Of a DNA stretch of 21,596 nt, positions 5,778-13,568 are shown one piece after another (the stretch's first letter is position 1; every line of letters begins with the position of its first letter). This DNA is from an uncultured Clostridia bacterium (GTDB taxonomy: Bacteria > Bacillota > Clostridia > UBA1381). Below the pieces are notes generated by a model. That model was not told the origin of the DNA. It worked only from the letters and a program-made list of their open reading frames with translations, and did no database searches. Location of the stretch: assembly GCA_934481375.1 (NCBI GenBank), contig CAKSPN010000010.1, positions 1 to 21,596 of the forward strand, written 5' to 3'. A program made the position numbers and the translations under genes.

Positions 5778-7660
5778 ACTATTCGCTTAAATTCCTTTTC
5801 CAGTTCTTTTTTGCTCATTGTAATTATTATCGGTCTGCCGTGCGGACACGTATTTATGTTTTCAAGCCTTAAAACACGCTTTACAAGGTTTTTCATTTCC
5901 TCCGTGCCGAGCCGCATATTTGCCTTGATTGCGGACTTGCACGCTATACTGTACATTATACACTGCTTTTTTTCAAATATCAACTCTTTTTTCAAATTTT
6001 CCGCCTGAGTCAACAGTTCACGCATACAGTCCTCAACCTCGCCCAGCTCGATACTTCCGGGGACGGCACGTATTATTATTGTTTCCTCGCCGAAGATGTC
6101 CGACTCAAAGCCCATTTCGTTGAACAGCTCCGCATTGTCCGAAAACGTTTCCATTTCTCTGCCGTCAAGCGTCATAATAACAGGCTCTATAAGCATTTGC
6201 GGAGTCATACGCTTTTCCTCTATTTCGCTTTTAAGTTCCTCGTATTTCAAGCGCTCGTGCGCTGCATGCTGGTCGACTATCAGCATTTCGTCGCCTTTTT
6301 CGGCTATTATATACGTGTCAAACACCTGTCCGACTATCTCGAAATACTCGTCGGCAAACACGTTTGTTTCTTTCGGTATCTCCTGCGGTTTTTCCTCCTC
6401 TTTGGGAGTTTCCATATTGAGCGGCGTATCGTTGATTTTTAAAATATCCGCATATTTTTCTTTCATATCCTCCGCCGGCTCGGATTTGGGCGCAGACGGC
6501 ATAAACGGATTTTCGTACGGATTATACAACGGCGTTTCGGGGCGTTTTGTCATACTTTTGGGTATGGACGGCTCCGGCGTGAACGCAATTTGTTCTTTGG
6601 GAATGTCCTTTTTGAAAATTTCGGGTTTGGGCAGTTCCTCTTTTTCCTCACGCTCGATTTTGGGGACGTTCGGGATTGCGTAAAGTGCATTTTTAACGCC
6701 GTAATACACCGTATTGTACACCTCACGCTCATTCGAGAACTTGACCTCAAGCTTTGTCGGGTGTACGTTTATATCCACCGCTTCGGGGTTTATTTCGATA
6801 TTCAGAACCGCAAACGGGAACTTGCCTATCATTATCTGATTTTTGTACGCCTCCTCGAGCGCACGTATCATCAGCGGACTTTTTATGTAACGCCTGTTCA
6901 CGAAAAAGCTCTGGTGCGTGCGCTTTGCGGTCGACGCCGTGCCTTTTCCGATAAGTCCGCTTATTTTCATACCGCTGTTTTCGTATTCCACCTCTAAGGT
7001 GTTTTTTGCGTAATCCTTGCCGTAAACGGTGTATACTGCATTGTTGAGATTATTGTCGCCTGCCGAAAACAGCTTTTCCTTGCCGTTTACGATAAGGCGG
7101 AACGATATTTCTGGGTGCGCGAATATGAGCCGTGAAACAACGTCCGTTATATACCCTGCCTCGGTGGAGTCTTTTTTCAAAAATTTGAGCCTTGCCGGGG
7201 TATTGTAGAACAAATCCTCAACTATTATGGTTGTGCCGTTCGGCGTGCCTGCGTCCTCGGACGAAAGGATTTCACCGCCCGTACAGGTTACGCAAACGCC
7301 CGTATCGTCCGACTCACGCTTTGTATACAGACTCGCCTTTGAAACCGCTCCGATACTCGACAGCGCCTCGCCTCTGAAACCAAGCGTATAGATTGCATCA
7401 AGGTCGCTTTCAGACTGTATTTTGCTTGTTGCGTGGCGCAGAAAGCATATTTTCGCATCGTCGGCGCTCATTCCGCTTCCGTTGTCGCTCACACGCATAT
7501 ACGTTGTACCGCCGTCTTTTATCTCGATTGTTATCATATACGAGCCGGCGTCTATACTGTTTTCCGCAAGCTCCTTGATGACGCTTGCAGGTCTTTCAAC
7601 AACCTCGCCTGCGGCGATTTTATTTGAAATTTCCGTATCCAGCAGATGAATTTTTCCCAT
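5774..7660 (-). CDS. mutL: DNA mismatch repair protein MutL (endonuclease type)
   Basis: MutL links mismatch recognition by MutS to strand incision. The 628-residue protein has the GHKL ATPase at the N-terminus: E33 in ENSIDAG, DNGSGM from D59, GFRGEAL at 94-100. A Pro/Glu/Lys-rich linker covers about 330-440. The C-terminal domain carries endonuclease motifs: DQHAAHERLKYE from D463, ACKSAIK at about 573, and CPHGRP at 605-610. A QMLIEP stretch (488-493) fits the Qxx[LI]xP beta-clamp-binding motif. This is the methyl-independent type of MutL found in species without MutH. The ATG has GGAAAGGA-like sequence (AGGAAAGGAACG) upstream and lies 14 bases after the mutS stop codon; the 3' end overlaps miaA. 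Confidence 0.97.
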   Translation of the reverse strand: MGKIHLLDTEISNKIAAGEVVERPASVIKELAENSIDAGSYMITIEIKDGGTTYMRVSDNGSGMSADDAKICFLRHATSKIQSESDLDAIYTLGFRGEALSSIGAVSKASLYTKRESDDTGVCVTCTGGEILSSEDAGTPNGTTIIVEDLFYNTPARLKFLKKDSTEAGYITDVVSRLIFAHPEISFRLIVNGKEKLFSAGDNNLNNAVYTVYGKDYAKNTLEVEYENSGMKISGLIGKGTASTAKRTHQSFFVNRRYIKSPLMIRALEEAYKNQIMIGKFPFAVLNIEINPEAVDINVHPTKLEVKFSNEREVYNTVYYGVKNALYAIPNVPKIEREEKEELPKPEIFKKDIPKEQIAFTPEPSIPKSMTKRPETPLYNPYENPFMPSAPKSEPAEDMKEKYADILKINDTPLNMETPKEEEKPQEIPKETNVFADEYFEIVGQVFDTYIIAEKGDEMLIVDQHAAHERLKYEELKSEIEEKRMTPQMLIEPVIMTLDGREMETFSDNAELFNEMGFESDIFGEETIIIRAVPGSIELGEVEDCMRELLTQAENLKKELIFEKKQCIMYSIACKSAIKANMRLGTEEMKNLVKRVLRLENINTCPHGRPIIITMSKKELEKEFKRIV

Positions 7661-7674
7661 ATTGCGTTCCTTTC

Positions 7675-10275
7675 CTAAATTTCCTTTGCTTTTTCCGACA
7701 GTTTATAAAGCATATTGAGCGCTTCAATCGGAGTAAAGGTTGTGACGTCCGTTTCTTTCAAAATATTTGCAATCTCCGCCGCCGCCGTATCGGCAAAGCC
7801 TATCTGATTGCTTGTATCTTCTTCTTTTTTATCGTTTTTATATGCCGAGCTTATCTCGTCCGACTCGACTTTTTTAAGTATTTCCTTTGCTCTCGATATA
7901 ACCTCTTTCGGAAGTCCTGCAAGCGCCGCAACCTCAACGCCGTAGCTGTCGTCCGTACCGCCACGGATTATTTTTCTTAAAAATGTTATGTCATCGCCAC
8001 GCTTTTTGACGGCAACGCAGTAATTTTTAACGCCGTCGGTTTTTCCCTCAAGTCCCGTAAGTTCATGATAATGCGTTGCAAAAAGCGTTTTTGCGCCTAT
8101 TTTCTTTTTGCTTAAAATGTATTCCGCAACCGCCCACGCAATCGAAAGTCCGTCAAACGTGCTTGTGCCTCTGCCTATTTCGTCAAGGATTATAAGGCTG
8201 TTTTTCGTGGCGTGCTTTAAAATATTGCTGACCTCGTTCATTTCAAGCATAAACGTACTCTGCCCCGACGCAATATCGTCCGACGCTCCCACTCTTGTGA
8301 AAATCCTGTCCACGATACCGATTTTTGCGCTCTTTGCGGGAACAAAGCTGCCCATCTGCGCCATAAGCGTTATTACGGCAACCTGGCGCATATACGTTGA
8401 TTTACCTGCCATATTCGGTCCCGTAAGCATAATCATACGGTTTTCATCACAGTCAAGCAATGTATCGTTCGGAACGAACATAGAGTTTTTCGACATCTTT
8501 TCCACAACGGGGTGTCTGCCCTCTTTTATGTCGATAACATCGCTGTCCGACACGGACGGCATACAGAAATTCCCTCTGCTTGCCGATTCCGCAAGCGAAT
8601 ATAATGCGTCCGTAACGGAGATTATATCCGCCGCCTTTCTTAAGCGGTCTATCTCGCCCACCACGCTTTTGCGCACCCGGTCGAAAAGATAGCTTTCGAG
8701 ATTTAATATTTTTTCCGACGCTCCGAGTATTGTATTTTCCAGTTCCTTAAGTTCCGGAGTTATGTAGCGCTCGCAGTTTGTAAGCGTTTGTTTTCTTATA
8801 TAATCCTCCGGAACAAGGTCTTTATACGAATTTGTTATTTCTATATAATAACCGAACACTTTGTTAAAGCCCGTTTTGAGCTTTGGTATGCCCGTTCTCT
8901 CACGCTCACGCTGTTCAAGCTCATGCAGCCACATACCGCCGTTTTCTTTTGCACGGCGCAGTTTGTCCAGTTCTTCATTAAAGCCGTCGTTTATTATATT
9001 GCCGTCCTTTAAAAGCGGCGACGGGCTTTCCTTTATCGCACGCTCCAGTAAATCACGCACGTCCTCCAACAAATCGAAACCAGCCGACATTTCCGCCAAA
9101 ATGGGCGATTTTGTGCCTTTAAGAGCATATTCGAGCGCAGGGAGTTCAATAAGAGTTTCACGCAGTGACGCCATATCCTTAGGCGTTGCCGAGCCGAGCG
9201 AAAGACGGCTGATTATTCTCGATATGTCATACGTCCTTGACAGCACCTCGCTGAGTTCGCCACGGAGCATCATATTTTCGTAAAGTTCCTTTACGGAGTA
9301 AAGGCGTTTATTGATTGCGTCCGCACTTATGAGCGGACGTTCCGCCCATTGCTTTAAAAGCCTTGCGCCCATAGATGTGTTTGTGCGATCCAAAACCCAC
9401 AGTATCGAACCACGCTTTGCACGGTCACGCATAGTTTCCGTAACCTCAAGGTTACGGCGTGTTGCGGCGTCAAGTTCCATATACTGATTAACGCTGTAAA
9501 CCGTCAGCTTATCGAGATAATCTATGCTCGTTTTCTGCGCATACTCAAGATAATTGAGCATTGCGCCGACAGCTTTTACGGCATTGGGACTGCCGCCGAG
9601 ATTAAGTTCGGAAATATCCTTTCCGAACTGCTTTGAAACCTTTTCCTCCGCATTACCCTCAAAAAAGCTGTCATTTTTATCGTTAAGGCTCATATGAAAG
9701 CGCATATCGACATCGTTTGCCAGACTCTTTACCGCAAGCGAATTTGCCACGATTTCCTTAGGCGCAAACCGTGCCGTTTCGTTTAATATTTCGTCTTTTG
9801 TGCTGAGTTCGGCGGTGTATATTTCGCCAGTTGAAACGTCCGACACGGAAAATCCCGATTTTCCGTCCGCTCCCGTGAAAATTACCGCAAGATAGTTATT
9901 TGTTTTTTCGTCAAGCAGTTCCTCGTCAACAACCGTTCCGGGCGTTACCACACGCACAACTTCACGCTTGACCATTCCCTTCGCAAGCTTCGGGTCCTCC
10001 GTCTGCTCGCATATGGCAACCTTGTAGCCTTTGTCGATAAGGCGTGAAATGTATACCGACGCCGCATGGTACGGTACGCCGCACATGGGCGCACGCTCCG
10101 CCAGACCGCAGTCCTTTCCCGTGAGCGTAAGTTCCAGTTCACGTGATACCTCCACGGCGTCCTCGAAAAACATTTCGTAAAAGTCGCCCAAGCGGTAAAA
10201 AAGTATGCTGTCCGGGTATTCTTCTTTTGTTTTGAGATAATGCTGCATCATCGGTGACAGCTGTTCGTTTGCCAT
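7675..10275 (-). CDS. mutS: DNA mismatch repair protein MutS
   Basis: MutS recognises base mismatches and small loops, and uses ATP to recruit MutL. The 866 residues contain the mismatch-reading Phe-x-Glu motif at F32-Y33-E34 in RLGDFYEMFFEDA. The Walker A motif GPNMAGKST is at 619-627, Walker B LIILDE at 694-699, the GRGTSTFDG signature follows, and FATHYHEL lies further on. Length and order are those of MutS1, not of the MutS2 family (there is no Smr domain). The ATG at 10273-10275 has AAGGAG about 11 bases upstream, which is long, but the N-terminus aligns with known MutS. The 188-base gap in front of it holds a dispersed hairpin repeat. Confidence 0.98.
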   Translation of the reverse strand: MANEQLSPMMQHYLKTKEEYPDSILFYRLGDFYEMFFEDAVEVSRELELTLTGKDCGLAERAPMCGVPYHAASVYISRLIDKGYKVAICEQTEDPKLAKGMVKREVVRVVTPGTVVDEELLDEKTNNYLAVIFTGADGKSGFSVSDVSTGEIYTAELSTKDEILNETARFAPKEIVANSLAVKSLANDVDMRFHMSLNDKNDSFFEGNAEEKVSKQFGKDISELNLGGSPNAVKAVGAMLNYLEYAQKTSIDYLDKLTVYSVNQYMELDAATRRNLEVTETMRDRAKRGSILWVLDRTNTSMGARLLKQWAERPLISADAINKRLYSVKELYENMMLRGELSEVLSRTYDISRIISRLSLGSATPKDMASLRETLIELPALEYALKGTKSPILAEMSAGFDLLEDVRDLLERAIKESPSPLLKDGNIINDGFNEELDKLRRAKENGGMWLHELEQRERERTGIPKLKTGFNKVFGYYIEITNSYKDLVPEDYIRKQTLTNCERYITPELKELENTILGASEKILNLESYLFDRVRKSVVGEIDRLRKAADIISVTDALYSLAESASRGNFCMPSVSDSDVIDIKEGRHPVVEKMSKNSMFVPNDTLLDCDENRMIMLTGPNMAGKSTYMRQVAVITLMAQMGSFVPAKSAKIGIVDRIFTRVGASDDIASGQSTFMLEMNEVSNILKHATKNSLIILDEIGRGTSTFDGLSIAWAVAEYILSKKKIGAKTLFATHYHELTGLEGKTDGVKNYCVAVKKRGDDITFLRKIIRGGTDDSYGVEVAALAGLPKEVISRAKEILKKVESDEISSAYKNDKKEEDTSNQIGFADTAAAEIANILKETDVTTFTPIEALNMLYKLSEKAKEI

Positions 10276-10303
10276 TTTCGGAAATTCTCCTTTGTGAAAT
10301 TTT

Positions 10304-10430
10304 GTAGGGCGATGAAGGGGGCGACCCCTACCGCAAAATTGTATGCGTTTTTCTTTTCGGCAGGAGCAGGCCCCTGCCCTGCGGTGTGCGGTTTTCGCAA
10401 CCTGTAGGGGTTGATGCCCTCATCAACCCG
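10304..10430. repeat. Dispersed intergenic hairpin repeat, copy A
   Basis: This non-coding stretch between the ylbF-like gene and mutS shares a core of about 105 bases (10325-10430) with 14328-14432. I count roughly six differences, including a one-base indel. Inside are an imperfect inverted repeat with GTAGGG and CCCTAC ends (10304-10332), a GGCAGG/CCTGCC hairpin (10359-10378), and a perfect 9-bp GGGTTGATG/CATCAACCC hairpin (10408-10416 with 10421-10429). It has no open frame of its own and no long terminal inverted repeats, so it resembles a MITE- or REP-like element. It sits inside a co-directional operon. Confidence 0.8.
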
Positions 10431-10463
10431 AACACGAAACCGTATACGTTTTACGGATTTTTA

Positions 10464-10844
10464 TCAGTGACAGCCGCCGCAGGTACTGCAATCATGCGTA
10501 CAATTGGGGTCCTCGCCCGTAATATAATAATTCAAAATCTGATTTACCTGCTGTACCAACTGATCGAAATCTCTTTTTGCCTCGATATAATCACGTATAA
10601 TCTCCGATTTCTCGCACATTTCCGCAAACGCACGGTTATTTGCCTCGATAGCGTCCTCTTTGGACATTTTTCCGTTGTGCATATCACGTGCGAGATTCAT
10701 TCTGTTCAGATTAAATTCCTTTAAAAGTTCCGACGCTTCCTCGTCCGCCTGCTGTTTTGCCTCAAGTTCCTTAGCCTTTTTCATCAACTCCGACGCCTGT
10801 ATCAATTCTCCGAGTTCTCTTGTTTTTTCAAATATTTCAGTCAT
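10464..10844 (-). CDS. YlbF/YmcA (RicA/RicF) family protein with Cys-rich C-terminal tail
   Basis: A small, highly helical, charged protein of 126 residues beginning MTEIFEKTRELGELIQASEL. This is the pattern of the YlbF/YmcA family (Com_YlbF). In B. subtilis, YmcA (RicA) and YlbF (RicF) form a complex with YaaT (RicT) that binds [4Fe-4S] clusters and directs RNase Y. The gene follows miaB directly and precedes mutS-mutL, the same position as ymcA in B. subtilis, so RicA is the likelier counterpart. The tail (115-126) reads CTHDCSTCGGCH, with C115, C119, C122 and C125 in a CX3CX2CX2C spacing plus two His, a clear metal or Fe-S site. Start: the ATG at 10842-10844 has AAAGGA upstream; an upstream in-frame start at 10892 would lie inside miaB and is less likely. 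Confidence 0.85.
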   Translation of the reverse strand: MTEIFEKTRELGELIQASELMKKAKELEAKQQADEEASELLKEFNLNRMNLARDMHNGKMSKEDAIEANNRAFAEMCEKSEIIRDYIEAKRDFDQLVQQVNQILNYYITGEDPNCTHDCSTCGGCH

Positions 10845-10861
10845 TTTGTATTTTCCTTTCT

Positions 10862-12280
10862 TTATTTCGCCAAAGAGCCGTTCAAGCTCCACGTATGCGA
10901 TTGCGTTATTTTTACCTTTACATATTTTCCTATAAGCGACTTATCGCCGCGGAAATTAACTATTTTCGAACTTTCGCATCTTCCCGAAAGCATATTTTCA
11001 TCGTTTTTGCTCACGCCGTCCACAAGCACTGTTTCAATCCGTCCGACATATGCGTCGTTTTTGCGCTTTGAAATTTCGTTTTGTACCTCCAAAAGGCGAT
11101 TGAAGTTTTTGTGTATTTCCTCATCGGTAAGCACAAAATCCAGTTCTGCCGCCGGCGTTCCCTCACGCTTTGAGTATATAAACGAAAAGATATTGTCAAA
11201 CTCCACACGGCGCAGAACGTCAAGCGTTTCCTCAAAGTCCTCGTTCGTTTCGGTGGGAAATCCCACTATAACGTCCGTCGAGAGCGAAATATCGGGTATT
11301 TCACGCTTTACCTTTTCTATTTTTTCAAGATACTGCGCCTTGGTATACTTTCTGTTCATTTCTTTAAGCACTCTGTCCGAGCCTGCCTGGAACGGCAGAT
11401 GAAGCTGATTGCACACCTTATCGCAGTCACGTATCGTTTGTATAAGCTTATCGCTCAAATCCTTTGGGTGCGACGTCATAAAACGTATGCGCCTAACTCC
11501 CTCTATATCGTTCACCATACGCATAAGATCCGAAAAATCCACGTCGCGCTCCAAATCCTTACCGTATGAATTTACATTCTGTCCCAAAAGCGATATTTCC
11601 GTACAGCCGTCCTCAACAAGCTTTTTCACCTCCGAAAGCACCGCCTCCGGCTCTCTGCTGCGCTCACGTCCTCTGACATACGGTACAATACAGTATGTGC
11701 AGAAATTGTTACAGCCATACATAACGCTTACCCATGCTTTTTCTTTGGTGTCACGCAGTATCGGAATATCCTCCGCAATGGCTCCTGCGCTGTCCTCTAT
11801 ATCGACAACGGTCTTTTTCCTGTGCATAGCCTCGTAAAGCAGCTGGGGCATTTTATACAGCGCGTGCGTTCCGAAGATGAGGTCTACCTGCGGATGCACC
11901 TTTCTTATTTTCTCCGTTATATGCTCCTGCTGTACCATACAGCCGCATATGCCGATTACCATATTTCGGCGCTGTTCCTTTATGTGCTTTAAAATTCCCA
12001 GTCTGCCAAAAACCTTTTGCTCAGCGTTTTCCCTTACAGCGCAGGTGTTGTATATTACAACGTCCGCTTTTTCGGGATCGTCCGTGAAATCAAACCCCGC
12101 CTCGCTCAACATTCCGCGTATGCGCTCGGTGTCGTTTTCGTTTTGCTGACAGCCGTAAGTTTCCGTAAGCGCAAGCCGCACTCTGCCGTTTTTTGCGGCA
12201 AAATTTCCGTTATCCTCACGGAGCTTCATTATATAGTTCTTTTGTTCCTTTATCTGTTCTTCCGTTATCTCAACCGCCAT
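10862..12280 (-). CDS. miaB: tRNA-2-methylthio-N6-dimethylallyladenosine synthase MiaB
   Basis: MiaB is a radical SAM methylthiotransferase that converts i6A37 to ms2i6A37 in tRNA. The 472 residues contain the N-terminal cluster cysteines C44, C80 and C114, with the typical 35 and 33 residue gaps. The radical SAM CX3CX2C motif is at C190, C194 and C197, followed by IVPYVRGRERSR. A C-terminal TRAM-like segment follows about residue 405. The N-terminus is extended by about 30 residues, as is common in Firmicutes MiaB. The ATG at 12278-12280 has TGAGGT 6 bases upstream, and this overlaps the stop codon of the preceding Dabb gene. miaA, which supplies its substrate, is in the same operon. Confidence 0.96.
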   Translation of the reverse strand: MAVEITEEQIKEQKNYIMKLREDNGNFAAKNGRVRLALTETYGCQQNENDTERIRGMLSEAGFDFTDDPEKADVVIYNTCAVRENAEQKVFGRLGILKHIKEQRRNMVIGICGCMVQQEHITEKIRKVHPQVDLIFGTHALYKMPQLLYEAMHRKKTVVDIEDSAGAIAEDIPILRDTKEKAWVSVMYGCNNFCTYCIVPYVRGRERSREPEAVLSEVKKLVEDGCTEISLLGQNVNSYGKDLERDVDFSDLMRMVNDIEGVRRIRFMTSHPKDLSDKLIQTIRDCDKVCNQLHLPFQAGSDRVLKEMNRKYTKAQYLEKIEKVKREIPDISLSTDVIVGFPTETNEDFEETLDVLRRVEFDNIFSFIYSKREGTPAAELDFVLTDEEIHKNFNRLLEVQNEISKRKNDAYVGRIETVLVDGVSKNDENMLSGRCESSKIVNFRGDKSLIGKYVKVKITQSHTWSLNGSLAK

Positions 12281-12288
12281 AATTTACC

Positions 12289-12585
12289 TCAAAAAACATA
12301 GTCTATAACACGGCGCTCGCTAACGTTCGGGCGCACATAATCTCTGCCGACCGCAACGTGGTCGGGGTGATTTTGGTACTTTTCCAAATCCTCTTTTGTG
12401 TCAAACACCGTTTCAAGCACGATGTCGGACGCTGCATCGGTTGTATTGAAATTTATTCCGACACGTATATCTCTTAAAAAATCTATTTTTCCCTTTAATG
12501 CCTCGAGATTTTCCTTGATTGCATTCATTTTCTCGGCTTTATCGGGAGTATCGTTCATTCTCCATACCACAATATGTTTTATCAT
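12289..12585 (-). CDS. Dabb family (stress-responsive alpha/beta-barrel) protein
   Basis: A 98-residue protein starting MIKHIVVWRMNDTPDKAEKM with the Dabb pattern: an N-terminal beta strand IKHIVVW, a Lys/Glu-rich helix, then a DFLRDIRVGIN strand, a DIVLETVFDTKEDLEKYQNHP segment (shown here without claiming exact limits) and a final strand. Such proteins form dimeric ferredoxin-like barrels; functions vary and the substrate here is unknown. Start: the ATG at 12583-12585 has AAAGGA about 10 bases upstream. A GTG at 12612 would add nine residues, but the family N-terminus begins at this ATG. It is the first gene of the long miaB-mutSL operon, its stop codon overlapping the ribosome binding site of miaB. 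Confidence 0.85.
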   Translation of the reverse strand: MIKHIVVWRMNDTPDKAEKMNAIKENLEALKGKIDFLRDIRVGINFNTTDAASDIVLETVFDTKEDLEKYQNHPDHVAVGRDYVRPNVSERRVIDYVF

Positions 12586-12622
12586 AATATGTCTGTCCTT
12601 TCTTTTAATCACATATAGTATT

Positions 12623-12651
12623 ATTATAACATTATTTTATATTTTTTTCAA
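12623..12651 (-). promoter_or_regulatory. Sigma-A promoter of the Dabb-miaB-ricA-mutSL-miaA-galM operon
   Basis: On the minus strand, -35 TTGAAA (12646-12651) and -10 TATAAT (12623-12628) are separated by 17 bases. The predicted start is about 30 bases before the Dabb start codon. It is back to back with the plus-strand promoter at 12658-12686. Apart from the repeat-bearing gap before mutS, I see no other place within the operon for a strong promoter. Confidence 0.85.
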
Positions 12652-12657
12652 GAATAA

Positions 12658-12686
12658 TTGTTTTTATTTTAAAGGCGTGGTATAAT
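12658..12686 (+). promoter_or_regulatory. Sigma-A promoter of the metallophosphoesterase gene
   Basis: A -35 TTGTTT (12658-12663) and a perfect -10 TATAAT (12681-12686) are 17 bases apart, with the gene starting at 12723. Only six bases separate it from the -35 of the divergent operon promoter, so the two could affect each other. Confidence 0.78.
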
Positions 12687-12722
12687 ATACGGAGAAACAA
12701 TAATTTCCGGGGAGGATTTACT

Positions 12723-13568
12723 ATGAAAAAAGCAATAAAGACGCTTGCCTTAACGGGCGGAATACTGTGCGCCGTAAAGGGACTTGACAACCGCCTTGAG
12801 GTGACACATTACAACATTTCCTCGCCCAAAATACCGAAAAATTTTGACGGGTTCAAAATATTGCAGATTTCCGACTACCACTGCGACGCAATCCCTGGGA
12901 TTGTGAGCGAAACGCATTGCGAAATGCCCGATATTATCGTATCAACCGGCGACCTTGCCGATGATGACGGCAGTTATGAGCCTGCGATACGTCTGTGCGA
13001 ACAGCTTTTGAAAATTGCGCCCGTGTATGCGGCAAACGGAAACCATGACGTATGGCGTGCGGATTATGAAAAATTCGACCGTGAGCTTACGGACACGGGA
13101 GTGAGAATGCTGCACAACGAGCGCATACAGCTTGAAATAGGCAACGACAAAATAGGCTTATGCGGCATTGACGATCCGCTTTCAAACGACGAGAAAAAAT
13201 TCGGCAGAGGACTTGAAAAATCGCTGTCGCAACTACCGCCGTATCAGGGATATGACATTTTGCTTTTCCACCGTGCAAATATGTTTGATATGATAAAACA
13301 GCACGGCTTTGACCTTGTGCTTGCAGGGCATATGCACGGCGGACAGATACGCCTTCCGAGCGGGCGGGGCATTGTTGCGCCAAAATCGGCATGGACGGGA
13401 AAAGCGTCGATGTTTTTCCCGAAATACGTGGGCGGACATTACAGATACGGCGATACGGAAATGATTGTAAGCCGCGGCTTGGGAAACCCGATGATAATCC
13501 CACGCCTTTTCAACCGTCCCGAAATAACGGTTATAACATTAAGGCACGGTGACGGATATGATAAGTGA
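12723..13568 (+). CDS. Calcineurin-like metallophosphoesterase (YkuE-like)
   Basis: A 281-residue phosphoesterase of the calcineurin-like superfamily. The metal-binding motifs appear in order: DYH (D51, H53), GD at 76-77, GNHD at 106-109, H183 in LFHRA, and GHMHGG from 202. The N-terminus has a short hydrophobic stretch (about 5-18) after two Lys, which could be a membrane anchor. YkuE-type relatives in Firmicutes act at the envelope, possibly on lipid-linked phosphates, but the substrate here cannot be read from the sequence. The ATG at 12723 has GGGGAGG 7 bases upstream. The next gene starts 11 bases before this one ends, so the pair is an operon. Confidence 0.9.
   Translation: MKKAIKTLALTGGILCAVKGLDNRLEVTHYNISSPKIPKNFDGFKILQISDYHCDAIPGIVSETHCEMPDIIVSTGDLADDDGSYEPAIRLCEQLLKIAPVYAANGNHDVWRADYEKFDRELTDTGVRMLHNERIQLEIGNDKIGLCGIDDPLSNDEKKFGRGLEKSLSQLPPYQGYDILLFHRANMFDMIKQHGFDLVLAGHMHGGQIRLPSGRGIVAPKSAWTGKASMFFPKYVGGHYRYGDTEMIVSRGLGNPMIIPRLFNRPEITVITLRHGDGYDK

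Noticed and set aside
6096..6683. Plus-strand open frame of 195 codons opposite mutL
   Set aside because: It is a low-complexity Ser-rich product antisense to clear MutL motifs, with no promoter or ribosome binding site of its own.
8108..8692. Plus-strand open frame of 194 codons opposite mutS
   Set aside because: It is antisense to the MutS ATPase region, and its composition follows from the mutS codons.
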